Shown piece after piece: positions 11,432 to 21,224 of a stretch of 64,000 nt of DNA (positions within the stretch are counted from its first letter, which is position 1; each line of letters opens with the position of its first letter). Where the stretch lies: NCBI RefSeq assembly GCF_020831365.1, contig NZ_JAJHPV010000012.1, positions 124,001-188,000 on the forward strand, in the 5' to 3' direction. A program made the translations under genes and the position numbers. This DNA is from Massilia agrisoli. GTDB lineage: Bacteria; Pseudomonadota; Gammaproteobacteria; Burkholderiales; Burkholderiaceae_D. The notes beneath the pieces are model-generated. The model did not search any database. It worked only from the letters and a program-made list of their open reading frames with translations, and was not told the origin of the DNA.

Positions 11432-13237
11432 ATGCAATTGACCAAGCCAGCGCACGAGCACACCTCCCTCACGCTTGAAGTTGCGAACCCGCCGGCGGCC
11501 CGCACCGACATGGGCGGCGTGCGTCCCACCGACGTCGAACCGCCCAGCCATGTCGACCGCATGCTGCATGCCCTGATGGGGCACTACACCCAGGGCATCT
11601 CGCCCAACAGCCTGGCGCTCGCATGGACCGACTGGATGCTGCACCTGGCGCAGTCCCCCGGCAAATGGCAGCGGCTGGCGCAGAAGGCCTGGGACAAGGA
11701 CCTGCGCTGGTTCGATTACGCACTGCGCAGCGCGGCCGACCCCAATGCCGAGCCGTGCATCGACCCGCTGCCGCAAGACCGGCGCTTCCGCAGCGAGGCA
11801 TGGCAACGCTGGCCATACAACCTGATCCAGCAGGCCTTCCTGCTCAACCAGCAGTGGTGGCACAACGCGACCACCGGCATCGACGGCGTGACCAAGCACC
11901 ATGAACAGGTGGTGTCGTTTGTCGCGCGCCAGCTGCTCGACCTGGTCTCGCCGGTGAACTTCGTCGCCACCAATCCGGAGGTCAGCGCGGCCATTGTCCG
12001 CGAGCATGGCGCCAACCTGGTGCGCGGGGCCTGCAACCTGATGGAAGACCTCAGCCTGCGCGCGCGCGGCTTGCCGCCGGAGGGCGCGGAGGCTTACCGG
12101 CCGGGGATCGAAGTCGCGGTGACGCCCGGCGAAGTGGTGTATCGCAACGACCTCATCGAACTGATCCAGTATGCGCCGGCGACGCCTAGTGTCCACGCCG
12201 AGCCGGTGCTGATCGTGCCTGCCTGGATCATGAAGTACTACATCATGGACCTGTCACCGCACAACTCGCTGGTGCGCTACCTCGTATCGCATGGCCACAC
12301 GGTCTTCATGATCTCGTGGCATAACCCGACCGCCGGCGACCGCGACCTCGGCCTCGACGATTACCTGCATGAAGGCGTGATGCGCGCCTTCGACACCTTG
12401 CGCGAACGGATGCCGGGCAAGAAAGTCAATGCGGTCGGCTACTGCCTGGGCGGCACCTTGCTGTCGATCGCCGCGGCCGCCTACGAACACGACCAGCGCG
12501 CCTACCTCAATTCGATCACGCTGCTGGCGGCCCAGACCGACTTTTCGGAAGCCGGCGAACTGATGCTGTTCATCGACGAGAGCCAGGTTGCGTGGCTGGA
12601 AGACCTGATGTGGCAGCAGGGCTACCTCGACAACCGCCAGATGGCCGGCGCGTTCCGCCTGCTGCGCTCGAACGACCTGGTGTGGTCGGTGGCGGTCAGC
12701 CACTATTTGCTGGGCGAACCCGCGCCGATGAGCGACCTGATGGCGTGGAACGCCGACACCACCCGCATGCCTTACCGCATGCACAGCGACTACCTGCGCA
12801 AGCTGTTCCTCAACAACGACCTGTTTTCCGGGCGCTACCGGGTCAACGGCAGGCCGATCGCCTTGTCGGACGTGCACGTGCCGGTGTTCGCGGTGTCCAC
12901 CATGACCGACCATGTCGCCCCCTGGCGCTCGGTGTACAAGGTGCACCTGATGTCGCACTGCGACGTCAACTTCGTGCTGGCCAGCGGCGGCCACAACGCC
13001 GGCATCATCAGCGAACCGGGACGGGCCGGGCGGCGCTATTACACCGCCTTGCACAAGCGAGGCGACCGCTACACCGACCCCGACAAATGGATCGAGCGTG
13101 CCGACGAAAAGGCCGGCTCATGGTGGCCCGAATGGCTGGCCTGGCTGGACCGCGTCTCGCCGGCGGGCATGGTGCCGGCGCAGCCAGTGACCGGTTCGCT
13201 CGGGCCGGCGCCGGGGCGCTATGTGCTCGAACGCTAG
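11432..13237 (+). CDS. phaC: class I polyhydroxyalkanoate synthase
   Basis: A 601-residue PHA synthase that polymerises (R)-3-hydroxyacyl-CoA at the granule surface. It has the N-terminal PhaC region, then an alpha/beta-hydrolase core with the lipase-like box GYCLGG (nucleophile Cys338), the general-acid Asp in STMTDHVAPW and the His in ASGGHNAGI. Length agrees with class I enzymes. The ATG at 11432 follows CGGAG. No phaA, phaB or phasin gene is adjacent, so this may be an extra PhaC paralogue. The stop overlaps the stop of the convergent small gene by 4 bases. Confidence 0.93.
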   Translation: MQLTKPAHEHTSLTLEVANPPAARTDMGGVRPTDVEPPSHVDRMLHALMGHYTQGISPNSLALAWTDWMLHLAQSPGKWQRLAQKAWDKDLRWFDYALRSAADPNAEPCIDPLPQDRRFRSEAWQRWPYNLIQQAFLLNQQWWHNATTGIDGVTKHHEQVVSFVARQLLDLVSPVNFVATNPEVSAAIVREHGANLVRGACNLMEDLSLRARGLPPEGAEAYRPGIEVAVTPGEVVYRNDLIELIQYAPATPSVHAEPVLIVPAWIMKYYIMDLSPHNSLVRYLVSHGHTVFMISWHNPTAGDRDLGLDDYLHEGVMRAFDTLRERMPGKKVNAVGYCLGGTLLSIAAAAYEHDQRAYLNSITLLAAQTDFSEAGELMLFIDESQVAWLEDLMWQQGYLDNRQMAGAFRLLRSNDLVWSVAVSHYLLGEPAPMSDLMAWNADTTRMPYRMHSDYLRKLFLNNDLFSGRYRVNGRPIALSDVHVPVFAVSTMTDHVAPWRSVYKVHLMSHCDVNFVLASGGHNAGIISEPGRAGRRYYTALHKRGDRYTDPDKWIERADEKAGSWWPEWLAWLDRVSPAGMVPAQPVTGSLGPAPGRYVLER

Positions 13238-13497
13238 CCGGCGAAAGGGTTCTTTACCGTCTTCACCTGCGGCGGCGCCAGCGCCTCCGGCAGCGCCGAC
13301 GCTTCGAGCCTGGCCACGATGGCGCCGAGCAGCTGGTGCAGCTCGCGGGCCCGCGCCAGCCCAGCCCGGTCCAGGGTCAGGTCGACGTCGCCGGCCAGGG
13401 TGATGCGGTCGAGCCGGTTCTCGATCATCAGCTTGCCGATGATGACGACATCGGCTTCGTTGGCATACGGTTCAAATTCCTTCTTGCTGGCCTTCAT
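13234..13497 (-). CDS. small protein coupled to nuclease gene
   Basis: An 87-residue soluble protein without a signal peptide or recognisable domain. It has a short beta-rich N-terminal half (ADVVIIGKLMIENRLDRITL) and an alpha-helical, alanine- and leucine-rich second half, ending VKNPFAG. Its ATG overlaps the stop of the secreted nuclease gene by 4 bases (ATGA), so the two are probably co-translated. The role is unknown; a nuclease inhibitor is one possibility suggested only by position. Confidence 0.7.
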   Translation of the reverse strand: MKASKKEFEPYANEADVVIIGKLMIENRLDRITLAGDVDLTLDRAGLARARELHQLLGAIVARLEASALPEALAPPQVKTVKNPFAG

Positions 13498-14297
13498 GGC
13501 AGTTCCTCCTGATTGCGCCGCTGGCGCTTTTGCTTGCGCTGGCGGACATGCGGCAAGCGCAGCATCGCCTCTTTCTCGCGCGCCGACAAGGACGGCATCA
13601 GGTCGATACCGATGGTCTTCTCCAGCTGCGCTATCGTCATCGTCTGGTACCGGGTGGTCGGCGCGTTTTCGATGAACCAGGCGCCGCCGGCCTTCTGCTG
13701 CGGATTCCACACCGCCTTGTACAGGTGGGTCGGCACCAGCACATTGCCCACCTTGCGCAGGCTGCCACCCAGGAACGCCGGCCCGGTCAGCACGTACAGC
13801 GCGCCTTCCCTGGCCGCCATCTTGCGCACGATGTGCTCGATCCCCGACCACACATGGCGGTTGTTCTCCGCATCCTGCGGGACCATGTTTGCCAGCGAAA
13901 AGCTCTCGCGCTGGCTGCGCCGGTCCGGCATATTGCCGTTGGGCGCCAGGTGGCCGCGGTCGAAACCGCTAAGCGCATAGTCGGACAGTTCGGCGCGCTG
14001 GGAACGCGGCAGGCGCGGCTCGGCGTGGAATGAATTGATGCGCGACTGGTCGCCGGCCGCCGCGACATTGTACGCACGCAGATGCTCGGCGGACCATAGC
14101 GCGGTGCGGGTCACGCCCGAATGCATCACGCCGAACACCCCATAGCACAACTCGCGGGTGGCAACGGCCAGCCTGGGATTGCGTATCTCGGGCAGGCGCC
14201 CGTCGATGTAATGGGCCGGGCAGCCTGCGGCGGCTGCGCCGGCGCTGCCAGGCAGCGCCGCGGCCAGCACGATGGCGGCCAAAATCTGTTGGAACAT
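13494..14297 (-). CDS. DNA/RNA non-specific endonuclease, secreted
   Basis: A 267-residue nuclease of the NUC1/NucA (beta-beta-alpha metal) family. It has a signal peptide (cleavage near residues 20-25, GSAGAAAAG), so it acts in the periplasm or outside the cell. The catalytic motif is DRGHLAPNGNMPD with His116, and the metal-binding Asn residues lie in ANMVPQDAENNRHVW. The C-terminal 30 residues are basic and Gln/Arg-rich. It degrades single- and double-stranded DNA and RNA in known relatives. It is translationally coupled to the 87-residue protein downstream. Confidence 0.92.
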   Translation of the reverse strand: MFQQILAAIVLAAALPGSAGAAAAGCPAHYIDGRLPEIRNPRLAVATRELCYGVFGVMHSGVTRTALWSAEHLRAYNVAAAGDQSRINSFHAEPRLPRSQRAELSDYALSGFDRGHLAPNGNMPDRRSQRESFSLANMVPQDAENNRHVWSGIEHIVRKMAAREGALYVLTGPAFLGGSLRKVGNVLVPTHLYKAVWNPQQKAGGAWFIENAPTTRYQTMTIAQLEKTIGIDLMPSLSAREKEAMLRLPHVRQRKQKRQRRNQEELP

Positions 14298-14522
14298 TGA
14301 TGCTTGGTGAAAATTTTCAGGCGGCCATTCTAACCTTTAGGTCGCAAAAGATTATTCCTAGGATAAAATTCGCCCGCGCACGACGCGGTCCGTATCATGC
14401 GAGCGGACCAGCCCCTCCCTTTCGTGCAGTAAAGCAACGTTCGCACAATAGAAAAAGCGTTGCCAATTGGAATGTATTAGAATGCTTTTTTTATTTCACT
14501 ACCTGCGACGGTCAGTCCCCTA

Positions 14523-14906
14523 ATGGCGCAGCAAGCGATCCCCGAAGACATACGCCGGTTTGTGCTCACAAGCATCCCGTCGGTGCCTCACCTCGAAGCC
14601 CTGCTGCTGCTGCGCGGGACGCCCGGCCCATGGAGCACCGCAAAGCTGGCCGAACGCCTCTACCTTGGCGAGAAGCTGGCCACCGGCCTGCTGGACGACC
14701 TGTGCAATTCAGGCATGGCCACCGGCGGCGCCGAGCCTGCCAGCTACTGCTACCAGCCTGCCAGCGACCTGCTGGCGGCGACGATCGACAGCCTGGCCGA
14801 GTTCTACTCGCGCCACCTGGTCGAAGTCACCCACCTTATCCACTCCAAGCACGACCGTAAGGCACAGCAGTTTGCCGACGCGTTTAAATGGCGAAAGGAT
14901 TCTTAA
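14523..14906 (+). CDS. hypothetical winged-helix-like protein
   Basis: A 127-residue soluble protein. Residues 20-70 look like a small helix-turn-helix or winged-helix fold (HLEALLLLRGTPGPWSTAKL, then LYLGEKLATGLLDDLCNSG), with a helical C terminus rich in His and Lys. It abuts the next gene with no spacing (stop at 14906, start at 14907) and leads a three-gene run with two small membrane proteins. DNA binding is inferred from fold impression only. Confidence 0.72.
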   Translation: MAQQAIPEDIRRFVLTSIPSVPHLEALLLLRGTPGPWSTAKLAERLYLGEKLATGLLDDLCNSGMATGGAEPASYCYQPASDLLAATIDSLAEFYSRHLVEVTHLIHSKHDRKAQQFADAFKWRKDS

Positions 14907-15167
14907 ATGGCCCAGATCATCTACATTTTATGCATCCTCACGTCGCTTGCCTGCGCCTGGTTGCTGCTCGGAAGCTACAGCCGCACGCGCCACCGCCTGC
15001 TGTTCTGGAGCGGCATGTGCTTCGTGGTGATTTGCTTGAACAACGTGCTGCTGCTGGTCGACCGCGTCGTATTCCCCACCTCGGTCGACCTGATGCCCTA
15101 CCGGCTGGGATCGGCATTGCTGGCCCTGCTTTTGCTGCTGTACGGCCTGATTTACGAAAAGGAGTGA
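14907..15167 (+). CDS. DUF5985-like small membrane protein 1
   Basis: An 86-residue protein with three hydrophobic segments (residues about 3-22, 31-50 and 66-84) separated by short Arg-containing loops. It resembles the DUF5985 family of small inner-membrane proteins. It begins directly after the preceding stop and is followed 7 bases later by a second protein of the same size and topology, so the pair may form a hetero-oligomer. Function unknown. Confidence 0.75.
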   Translation: MAQIIYILCILTSLACAWLLLGSYSRTRHRLLFWSGMCFVVICLNNVLLLVDRVVFPTSVDLMPYRLGSALLALLLLLYGLIYEKE

Positions 15168-15174
15168 TGACCGA

Positions 15175-15444
15175 ATGAACGATATTCTCGTTGGCGCAAT
15201 CGCCATGGCATCGCTGGTCATCAGCATGGTGTTTACGCGCTACTGGCGCAATACCGGTGACCGCTTCTTCCTGTACTTCGCGCTCTCGTTCGGCATCGAA
15301 GGAGCGCACCGCATCTATTCCAGCGTCGCGCAGAGCATGAACGAGGAAAGCGCCCTGCACTACCTGATCCGGCTGGTCGCCTACGGCCTGATCCTGTGGG
15401 CGATTTTCGAGAAGAACTGGCCGCGCGGCAAGGCCAAGCGCTAG
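15175..15444 (+). CDS. DUF5985-like small membrane protein 2
   Basis: An 89-residue membrane protein with three hydrophobic segments and a basic C terminus (NWPRGKAKR). It is a diverged partner of the preceding gene: same length, same topology, with the FWSG / FYFALSFGIEG region in the same place. Spacing from the upstream gene is 7 bases. It is followed 118 bases later by the large PAS-GGDEF-EAL protein, which may be read from the same transcript. Confidence 0.75.
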   Translation: MNDILVGAIAMASLVISMVFTRYWRNTGDRFFLYFALSFGIEGAHRIYSSVAQSMNEESALHYLIRLVAYGLILWAIFEKNWPRGKAKR

Positions 15445-15562
15445 CCCGACGCGCGCCCCCAAGCGATCCACCTGCATTGCCCCATCCGGCCCGCGAGGGC
15501 CGGAACCATTTTCGCCGGCAGAAATCCAAGCACTTCGCAATCCTGCCAGTGGATACCTCCCT

Positions 15563-18460
15563 ATGCCCGAACGTTGCCTTGCTTCTGTTTTATCGCAGCA
15601 CGAGTCGGCCGAGCTGTTCCGCCTGATGGTGGCCGGCATCCGCGAATGCGGCGTGATGATGCTCGACCCCGAAGGAACCATCACCACCTGGAACCAGGCT
15701 GCCCAGGAAATGACCGGGTACGCCTCCGAACAGGCCATCGGTGCCGGCTACGCCCTGGTCTACACCGACGACGACCGGCAACAGCAGCTGCCAGGGCACG
15801 ACCTCGACCTGGCGGCACGCACCGGCTTTGTCGGCAATGAGGTGTGGCGCCGCCGCCGCGACGGCAGCCTGTTCTGGGCGCATACTTCGCTGACCGCGCT
15901 GCGCGACGCTGGCGGCGCCTTGCTCGGTTATTCCGCCACACTGGTCGACATGACGCATTTGTGCAGGCTGAAGCAGTGCGAGCGCGAACGCCAGGAAATT
16001 GAACTGATCCTGGGGGCGGCCTGGTGCGGCATCTGGAAGTGGGACATCGGGCGCGATGAAGTGACCGTGTCGCGCCACCTGCGCGAATTGCTGGGCTACG
16101 ATAGCGGCGAACGCACCTTGCGGTTTGCCGACTGGATGCTGTGCGTCCTCGAGGACGACCGCCGCCGCATCGAAGCGCAGCTGACCGCGCTGCGCGACAA
16201 GCCCGCCCTCGCGCCGCTCGACACCGAACTGCGCTGCCGTACCCGTGAAGGGCCAGCGCGCTGGTTTTTCCTGCGCGCTAACTGGGAGCACGATGTCGAT
16301 GGACGCGGCCCCGTGCTAGTGGGCGCCTGCGTCGACATCGACAACCGCAAGCAGGCCGAAAACGAGAAAATGCGCCTGTACCACCAGCTGCGCCAGGAAC
16401 GCGCGCGCTTTGCCAACATCCTCGAGCAGCTGCCGTCCGGCGTCATCCTGGCCGAGGCGCCGTCAGGCAAACTTATCTACCAGAACCGGGCCGGCGAAGC
16501 CATGCTGGGCCGCGGCATCGATGGCGTCGCCAGCACCGAGGACTACGGCAGCTACGTGCTGTACGACGCCAAGGGACGGCGCATGCGTACCGAAGACCTG
16601 CCGCTAACCCAGTCCATCAGGGAAGGCAGGCCGGTCGTCCAGGAGCTGCAGTACGACCGCGGCGACGGCAAGCGCGTGCATTTCGCCGTGACCACGGCGC
16701 TGATCGCCGACCCCGACGGCAGCGCCCGGACCGCCGTCGCCGTGATGCAGGACGTCACCGAACTAAAGCAGGCGCAACTGTGCGCCGCCACCGAAAAGGA
16801 ACGCGCACTGGTCACGCTGGCCGCCATCACCGACGGCGTGGTGACGCTAGGCCGCGACGGCCTGGTGACCTCCGTCAACCCGAGTGCCGAGCGCTTGCTC
16901 GGCCGCACCGAAGCCGCAGCGGTCGGCCATCCGGTGGCGGACGTGCTCTCGGTCGATGAGCCAGGCGGCGAACAAGCCATCCAGGACGCCGTGATGCAAT
17001 GCCAGCAGGAGCGGCGCCCGATACCCGGGCTGCCGCACCTGACCGCGCACGGCCGCGACGGGCGCCGCTTTTCGATCGATAACGCAGTCGCGCCGGTGAC
17101 CCTGGCCGACGGCGAGCTGATCGGGGCTGTGCTGGTGATGCACGACGTGACGGAATCGAAGCGCCTGGTGCGCAAGCTGGGCTTCGAGGCCAGCCACGAT
17201 TCGCTGACCGGCCTGTTCAACCGGCGCGAGTTCGAGCAGCGCCTCCAGCGCGCGCTCGACCACTCGCGCCAGGATGGCAGCGCCGGGTCGGCCCTGCTGT
17301 ACCTGGACCTCGACCAGTTCAAGATCGTCAACGACACCTGCGGCCACAGCGCCGGCGACGACCTGCTGCGCCTGCTGGCGCAGTCCTACGTATCGCACGT
17401 GCGCGAGCGCGACACCCTGGCGCGGATCGGCGGCGACGAGTTCGCGCTGATCGTCGAACACTGCGATGTCGACGAAGCGCTCGGCGTGGCCTACAAGCTG
17501 CTCGACGCCACCCGCAACCTGCGCTACGCCTGCAAGGGCCGCATGTTCCAGCTTGGGGTGAGCATCGGGATCACCCCGATCGACACCGGCACCGCGACCG
17601 TCGAAGAAGCCTTGCGGCGCGCCGACCATGCCTGCTACATCGCCAAGGAACGCGGGCGCAACCGCGCCTACGTCCACGACACCAGCGACCACGACTTCGC
17701 GCAGCGCCGCAGCGATATGCACTGGGTCACCAGGCTGGCGCACGCGTTCGACCATGACCAGTTGCAGTTGTACCGGCAGCCGATCGTGCCGATCAGCGAC
17801 GCCGGCGGCGCTGCGCGGCACTACGAGATCCTGTTGAGGCTGGGCACCGGCCAGGGCGCGCCGATCGGGCCCGCCAGCTTCCTGCCGGCGGCCGAGCGCT
17901 ACGACCTGATCCTGAAGATCGACCGCTGGGTGCTGATGCGCACGCTCGACTGGATGTCCAACCACCGCGACGACACCGAGCACCTTGACATGTGCAGCAT
18001 CAACCTGTCGCGCCGCTCGCTGGGCGACCAGAGCTTCCACAAGTTCGCTGCCGAGCTGATCGACCGCTCGGACGTGCCCCCGCACAAGCTGTGCTTCGAG
18101 ATCACCGAGAACGGCGCGATCGCCAACATGAACAAGACCACCAACTTCATCCGCACCCTGTCGGCGCGCGGATGCCGCTTTTCGCTGGATGACTTTGGCA
18201 GCGGCATGACCTCGCTGTCTTACCTGAAGGAGCTGCCGGTCGACTTTATCAAGATCGACGGCGCTTTCATCCAGACCATGTCGTCAAGCGAGGTGGACTA
18301 CGAGATGGTGCGTTTCACCAACGAAATCAGCCACATGATGGGCCGCAAGACCATCGCCGAGTATGTCAGCGACCCCGCCATCCTCGGGACCCTGCACGCC
18401 ATCGGCGTCGATTACGCGCAGGGTTTTTGGGTCGGCAAGCCGCGGCCGCTGATGGCGTAA
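15563..18460 (+). CDS. multi-PAS GGDEF-EAL protein
   Basis: A 965-residue cytosolic cyclic-di-GMP protein. Four PAS-type domains occupy roughly residues 10-530. GGDEF follows (about 535-700): RIGGDEF at 621-627, with the inhibitory-site motif RERD five residues upstream. EAL runs from about 715 to 960. The EAL signature reads EILLR (Glu755), a common active variant, and the metal-site DDFGSG starts at Asp876; FEITENG and FIKIDGAFI are also present. Both active sites look intact, so it could be bifunctional. No membrane segment is visible. Confidence 0.93.
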   Translation: MPERCLASVLSQHESAELFRLMVAGIRECGVMMLDPEGTITTWNQAAQEMTGYASEQAIGAGYALVYTDDDRQQQLPGHDLDLAARTGFVGNEVWRRRRDGSLFWAHTSLTALRDAGGALLGYSATLVDMTHLCRLKQCERERQEIELILGAAWCGIWKWDIGRDEVTVSRHLRELLGYDSGERTLRFADWMLCVLEDDRRRIEAQLTALRDKPALAPLDTELRCRTREGPARWFFLRANWEHDVDGRGPVLVGACVDIDNRKQAENEKMRLYHQLRQERARFANILEQLPSGVILAEAPSGKLIYQNRAGEAMLGRGIDGVASTEDYGSYVLYDAKGRRMRTEDLPLTQSIREGRPVVQELQYDRGDGKRVHFAVTTALIADPDGSARTAVAVMQDVTELKQAQLCAATEKERALVTLAAITDGVVTLGRDGLVTSVNPSAERLLGRTEAAAVGHPVADVLSVDEPGGEQAIQDAVMQCQQERRPIPGLPHLTAHGRDGRRFSIDNAVAPVTLADGELIGAVLVMHDVTESKRLVRKLGFEASHDSLTGLFNRREFEQRLQRALDHSRQDGSAGSALLYLDLDQFKIVNDTCGHSAGDDLLRLLAQSYVSHVRERDTLARIGGDEFALIVEHCDVDEALGVAYKLLDATRNLRYACKGRMFQLGVSIGITPIDTGTATVEEALRRADHACYIAKERGRNRAYVHDTSDHDFAQRRSDMHWVTRLAHAFDHDQLQLYRQPIVPISDAGGAARHYEILLRLGTGQGAPIGPASFLPAAERYDLILKIDRWVLMRTLDWMSNHRDDTEHLDMCSINLSRRSLGDQSFHKFAAELIDRSDVPPHKLCFEITENGAIANMNKTTNFIRTLSARGCRFSLDDFGSGMTSLSYLKELPVDFIKIDGAFIQTMSSSEVDYEMVRFTNEISHMMGRKTIAEYVSDPAILGTLHAIGVDYAQGFWVGKPRPLMA

Positions 18461-18496
18461 GCCCGGCGCGGTCCGCCGCGCCTCGGGCGCCAAACC

Positions 18497-19666
18497 TCAG
18501 TCGCCGGCCACGGCGTCGACCGCGACAGTGCCAATGCCAATCGCCGCCAGCGCATCGCGCACGTCCGCGATCTCGGCCTCCAGGTCGGCGCCGACATCGA
18601 GCGGCTTCTCGACCGTAGCCAGCAGCGCGCCGTCCTGCGACAGCAAGGACACGCGCATCACCAGGTCGTCGTCGCTGGCCGCTGCCGCGACCCTGGCGCT
18701 GGCCTCGGCAGGTGCGACGCCGCTGCCCTCCAGCGCCTGGTTCAGCTGGGTCATCATGCGCAGGGTCGCCAGCTCTTCGACGCCGTGTTCGAACGCGCCG
18801 AAGAACAGGTCCTGGTACAGGAAGTTGACGTCGATGGCATCGGGATCCGCGGCCAGGCAGCGGCGCACCAGCGGCACCGCCTGTTCGGTCCAGGCGCGGT
18901 AGCGCGCCATGCGCTCGTCGAAATAGGCCTCGGCGCGCGCATCCTCATCGGGAATGGCGTAGAAGGGATCGTCGACCCGCTTCAGCGCAAAGCCCACCAG
19001 GAAACGCAATTCAACGGTCGGCTCGCCGGCCGCCGCGGTATTGGGCGCCCAACCCGTCATGGTGCGGTCCAGCGCGGGCGTTGCGGTAAGCTTCTTCGCC
19101 GTCATCGATGCGTGCACCTCGCGCACGATCTCGTTCAGTTCGCAGTAGGTGATCCGCGCCGCCTCGCGCGGGTCGTAGGCGTGCGCCACCAGTACCACCT
19201 TGGCTTCCTCGCTTTCCAGCCCGCCGCTGCGCAGGCTGTCGACCAGCGCCTCGAACGCGTCGGGGTCGGCGAACGCGGCGCTCTGGTCCAGCCCGCCCCT
19301 GCCGTGGACGAACAGGGGAATCGCGAACGCGTTGATTTCCATCGCCGGCGCGCCCTCGCGCCGCATCACGGCCACGCCGCTGGCTTCTTCTATGCTTGAG
19401 CGCAACAGCAGGTAGGCCGGGATGTCCGAATAGCGCGCGCGCTCGACCGCGTCGTACAGCACGTCGTCGTTCTTCTTGCGCAGCGCATTGAGGATCATCC
19501 GGTTCAGCTCCTCCTGCTTCTGGCCGGGATGCGCCTCGTCGCCGTCCTCCGGCACGGCGATGTCGAGGGCCAGGTCCGCCATGGCCTGTGCGACGAGGTC
19601 GTCATCGTCCTGGGGGGCGGAAGTGGCGGCTGGCTTGCGTGGAACGGGGCGCTTGTTTTTTGGCAT
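18497..19666 (-). CDS. conserved hypothetical protein
   Basis: A 389-residue acidic soluble protein starting with a basic tail (MPKNKRPVPRK) and then an Asp/Glu-rich segment. I recognise no catalytic motif. The central part (EINAFAIPLFVHGRG, then a helical region with SEEAKVVLVAHAYDP) resembles the Burkholderiales DUF2863 family in size and feel, but I cannot confirm it. The start at 19666 is favoured over the longer frame because the basic leader is typical of a true N terminus. Confidence 0.7.
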   Translation of the reverse strand: MPKNKRPVPRKPAATSAPQDDDDLVAQAMADLALDIAVPEDGDEAHPGQKQEELNRMILNALRKKNDDVLYDAVERARYSDIPAYLLLRSSIEEASGVAVMRREGAPAMEINAFAIPLFVHGRGGLDQSAAFADPDAFEALVDSLRSGGLESEEAKVVLVAHAYDPREAARITYCELNEIVREVHASMTAKKLTATPALDRTMTGWAPNTAAAGEPTVELRFLVGFALKRVDDPFYAIPDEDARAEAYFDERMARYRAWTEQAVPLVRRCLAADPDAIDVNFLYQDLFFGAFEHGVEELATLRMMTQLNQALEGSGVAPAEASARVAAAASDDDLVMRVSLLSQDGALLATVEKPLDVGADLEAEIADVRDALAAIGIGTVAVDAVAGD

Positions 19667-19826
19667 GGCTGTTTCTGGTGAGGTGGCTATGCGCCATGTT
19701 AGCAAATCGCCAGCAGCGGCGCGACTGCCGCTTTCGATCCCGGCTCAGCAGCGAACGCGGTATGATCTTGATAAGACGGCAAGGCCCATGATCGGGCCTG
19801 CGTAACAAACCATACGGGAGAGCACA

Positions 19827-21125
19827 GTGTCACTGCTGAACAATTATTTCAAACTGCAGGAAAGCGGAACCAACGCCCGCACCGAGGTCATCGCCGGCGT
19901 GACCACCTTCCTGACCATGGCCTACATTATCTTCGTCAACCCGTCGATCCTGGGCGACGCGGGCGTGCCGAAGGACGCCGTGTTCGTTGCCACCTGCCTG
20001 GCCGCCGCGCTCGGCAGCCTGATGATGGGCCTGTACGCGAACTATCCGATCGGCATGGCGCCTGGCATGGGCCTGAACGCCTACTTCGCCTACGCGGTGG
20101 TGCTCGGCATGGGCGTGCCGTGGCAGACTGCGCTGGGCGCGGTATTCATTTCGGGCTGCCTGTTTATCCTGGTCAGCGTGTTCGGCCTGCGCGCGATGAT
20201 CGTCAACGGCATTCCCCACTCCCTGCGCACCGCCATTACGGTAGGGCTCGGCTTGTTCCTCGGGCTGATCGCGCTCAAGAGCGCCGGCATTGTCGTCGCC
20301 AGCCCCGCCACGATGGTCACCGCCGGCGACCTGCGCTCCGCGCCGGCCATCATGGCCATCATCGGTTTCCTGCTGATCGTCACGCTGGACCGCCTGCGCG
20401 TGCGCGGCGCCATCCTGATCGGCATGATGGCCGTTACCGTCGCCAGCTTCTTCTTCGGCGGTAATACGTTCAAAGGGCTGGTGTCGGCGCCGCCGTCGCT
20501 GGCCCCTACCCTGATGCAGCTCGACATCAGCGGCGCGATCGGCGTCGGCATCCTCAACGTGGTGCTGGTGTTCTTCCTGGTTGAACTGTTCGACGCCACC
20601 GGCACCCTGATGGGCGTGGCCAGCCGCGCGGGATTGCTGGTCGACGGCAAGATGGAGCGCCTGAACCGGGCACTGCTGGCCGACAGCGCGGCCATCGTGG
20701 CCGGCTCGGCGCTGGGGACGTCCAGCACCACCGCCTACATCGAGAGCGCCGCCGGCGTGCAGGCGGGCGGGCGCACCGGGCTGACCGCCGTCGTCATCGC
20801 CCTGCTGTTCCTCGCCTGCCTGTTCATCTCCCCGCTGGCCGGCGTGGTCCCCGCCTACGCAACCGCACCGGCACTGTTGTTCGTGGCCTGCCTGATGCTG
20901 CGCGACCTTGGCAACATCGACTGGGAAGAAACGACTGAAAGCATCCCGGCGGCAATTTGCGCGGTGGCGATCCCGTTCACGTATTCGATTGCGCACGGCA
21001 TTGCATTTGGCTTCATCACCTACGCGATGCTCAAACTGCTCACCGGCAGGGCCCGCGAAGTGAAGGTCATCGTGTGGCTCATTGCCGCGGCATTCACTTT
21101 CAAATACGCCTATGTCGGCGCTTGA
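19827..21125 (+). CDS. NCS2 purine permease (AzgA type)
   Basis: A 432-residue inner-membrane proton symporter with about 12-14 membrane segments. The N-terminal signature TEVIAGVTTFLTMAYIIFVN and the later TSSTTAYIESAAGVQAGGRT are characteristic of the AzgA/GhxP branch that imports hypoxanthine, adenine or guanine. The start is a GTG at 19827 behind GGGAG. It stands alone between a hypothetical gene and a DUF4124 gene. Exact base specificity cannot be told from the sequence. Confidence 0.93.
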   Translation: MSLLNNYFKLQESGTNARTEVIAGVTTFLTMAYIIFVNPSILGDAGVPKDAVFVATCLAAALGSLMMGLYANYPIGMAPGMGLNAYFAYAVVLGMGVPWQTALGAVFISGCLFILVSVFGLRAMIVNGIPHSLRTAITVGLGLFLGLIALKSAGIVVASPATMVTAGDLRSAPAIMAIIGFLLIVTLDRLRVRGAILIGMMAVTVASFFFGGNTFKGLVSAPPSLAPTLMQLDISGAIGVGILNVVLVFFLVELFDATGTLMGVASRAGLLVDGKMERLNRALLADSAAIVAGSALGTSSTTAYIESAAGVQAGGRTGLTAVVIALLFLACLFISPLAGVVPAYATAPALLFVACLMLRDLGNIDWEETTESIPAAICAVAIPFTYSIAHGIAFGFITYAMLKLLTGRAREVKVIVWLIAAAFTFKYAYVGA

Positions 21126-21224
21126 GCTCGACAATAAATTATCATCTTGACACCGTGTGGTACCGAACAGAGATGACTCCTCCCAGCGCGCATAATTGTC
21201 TAAACGCTAACGAGGAGCAACATC

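Noticed and set aside
19830-21134. 434-residue minus-strand frame
   Set aside because: Antisense to the purine permease; His/Gln/Asp-rich shadow composition.
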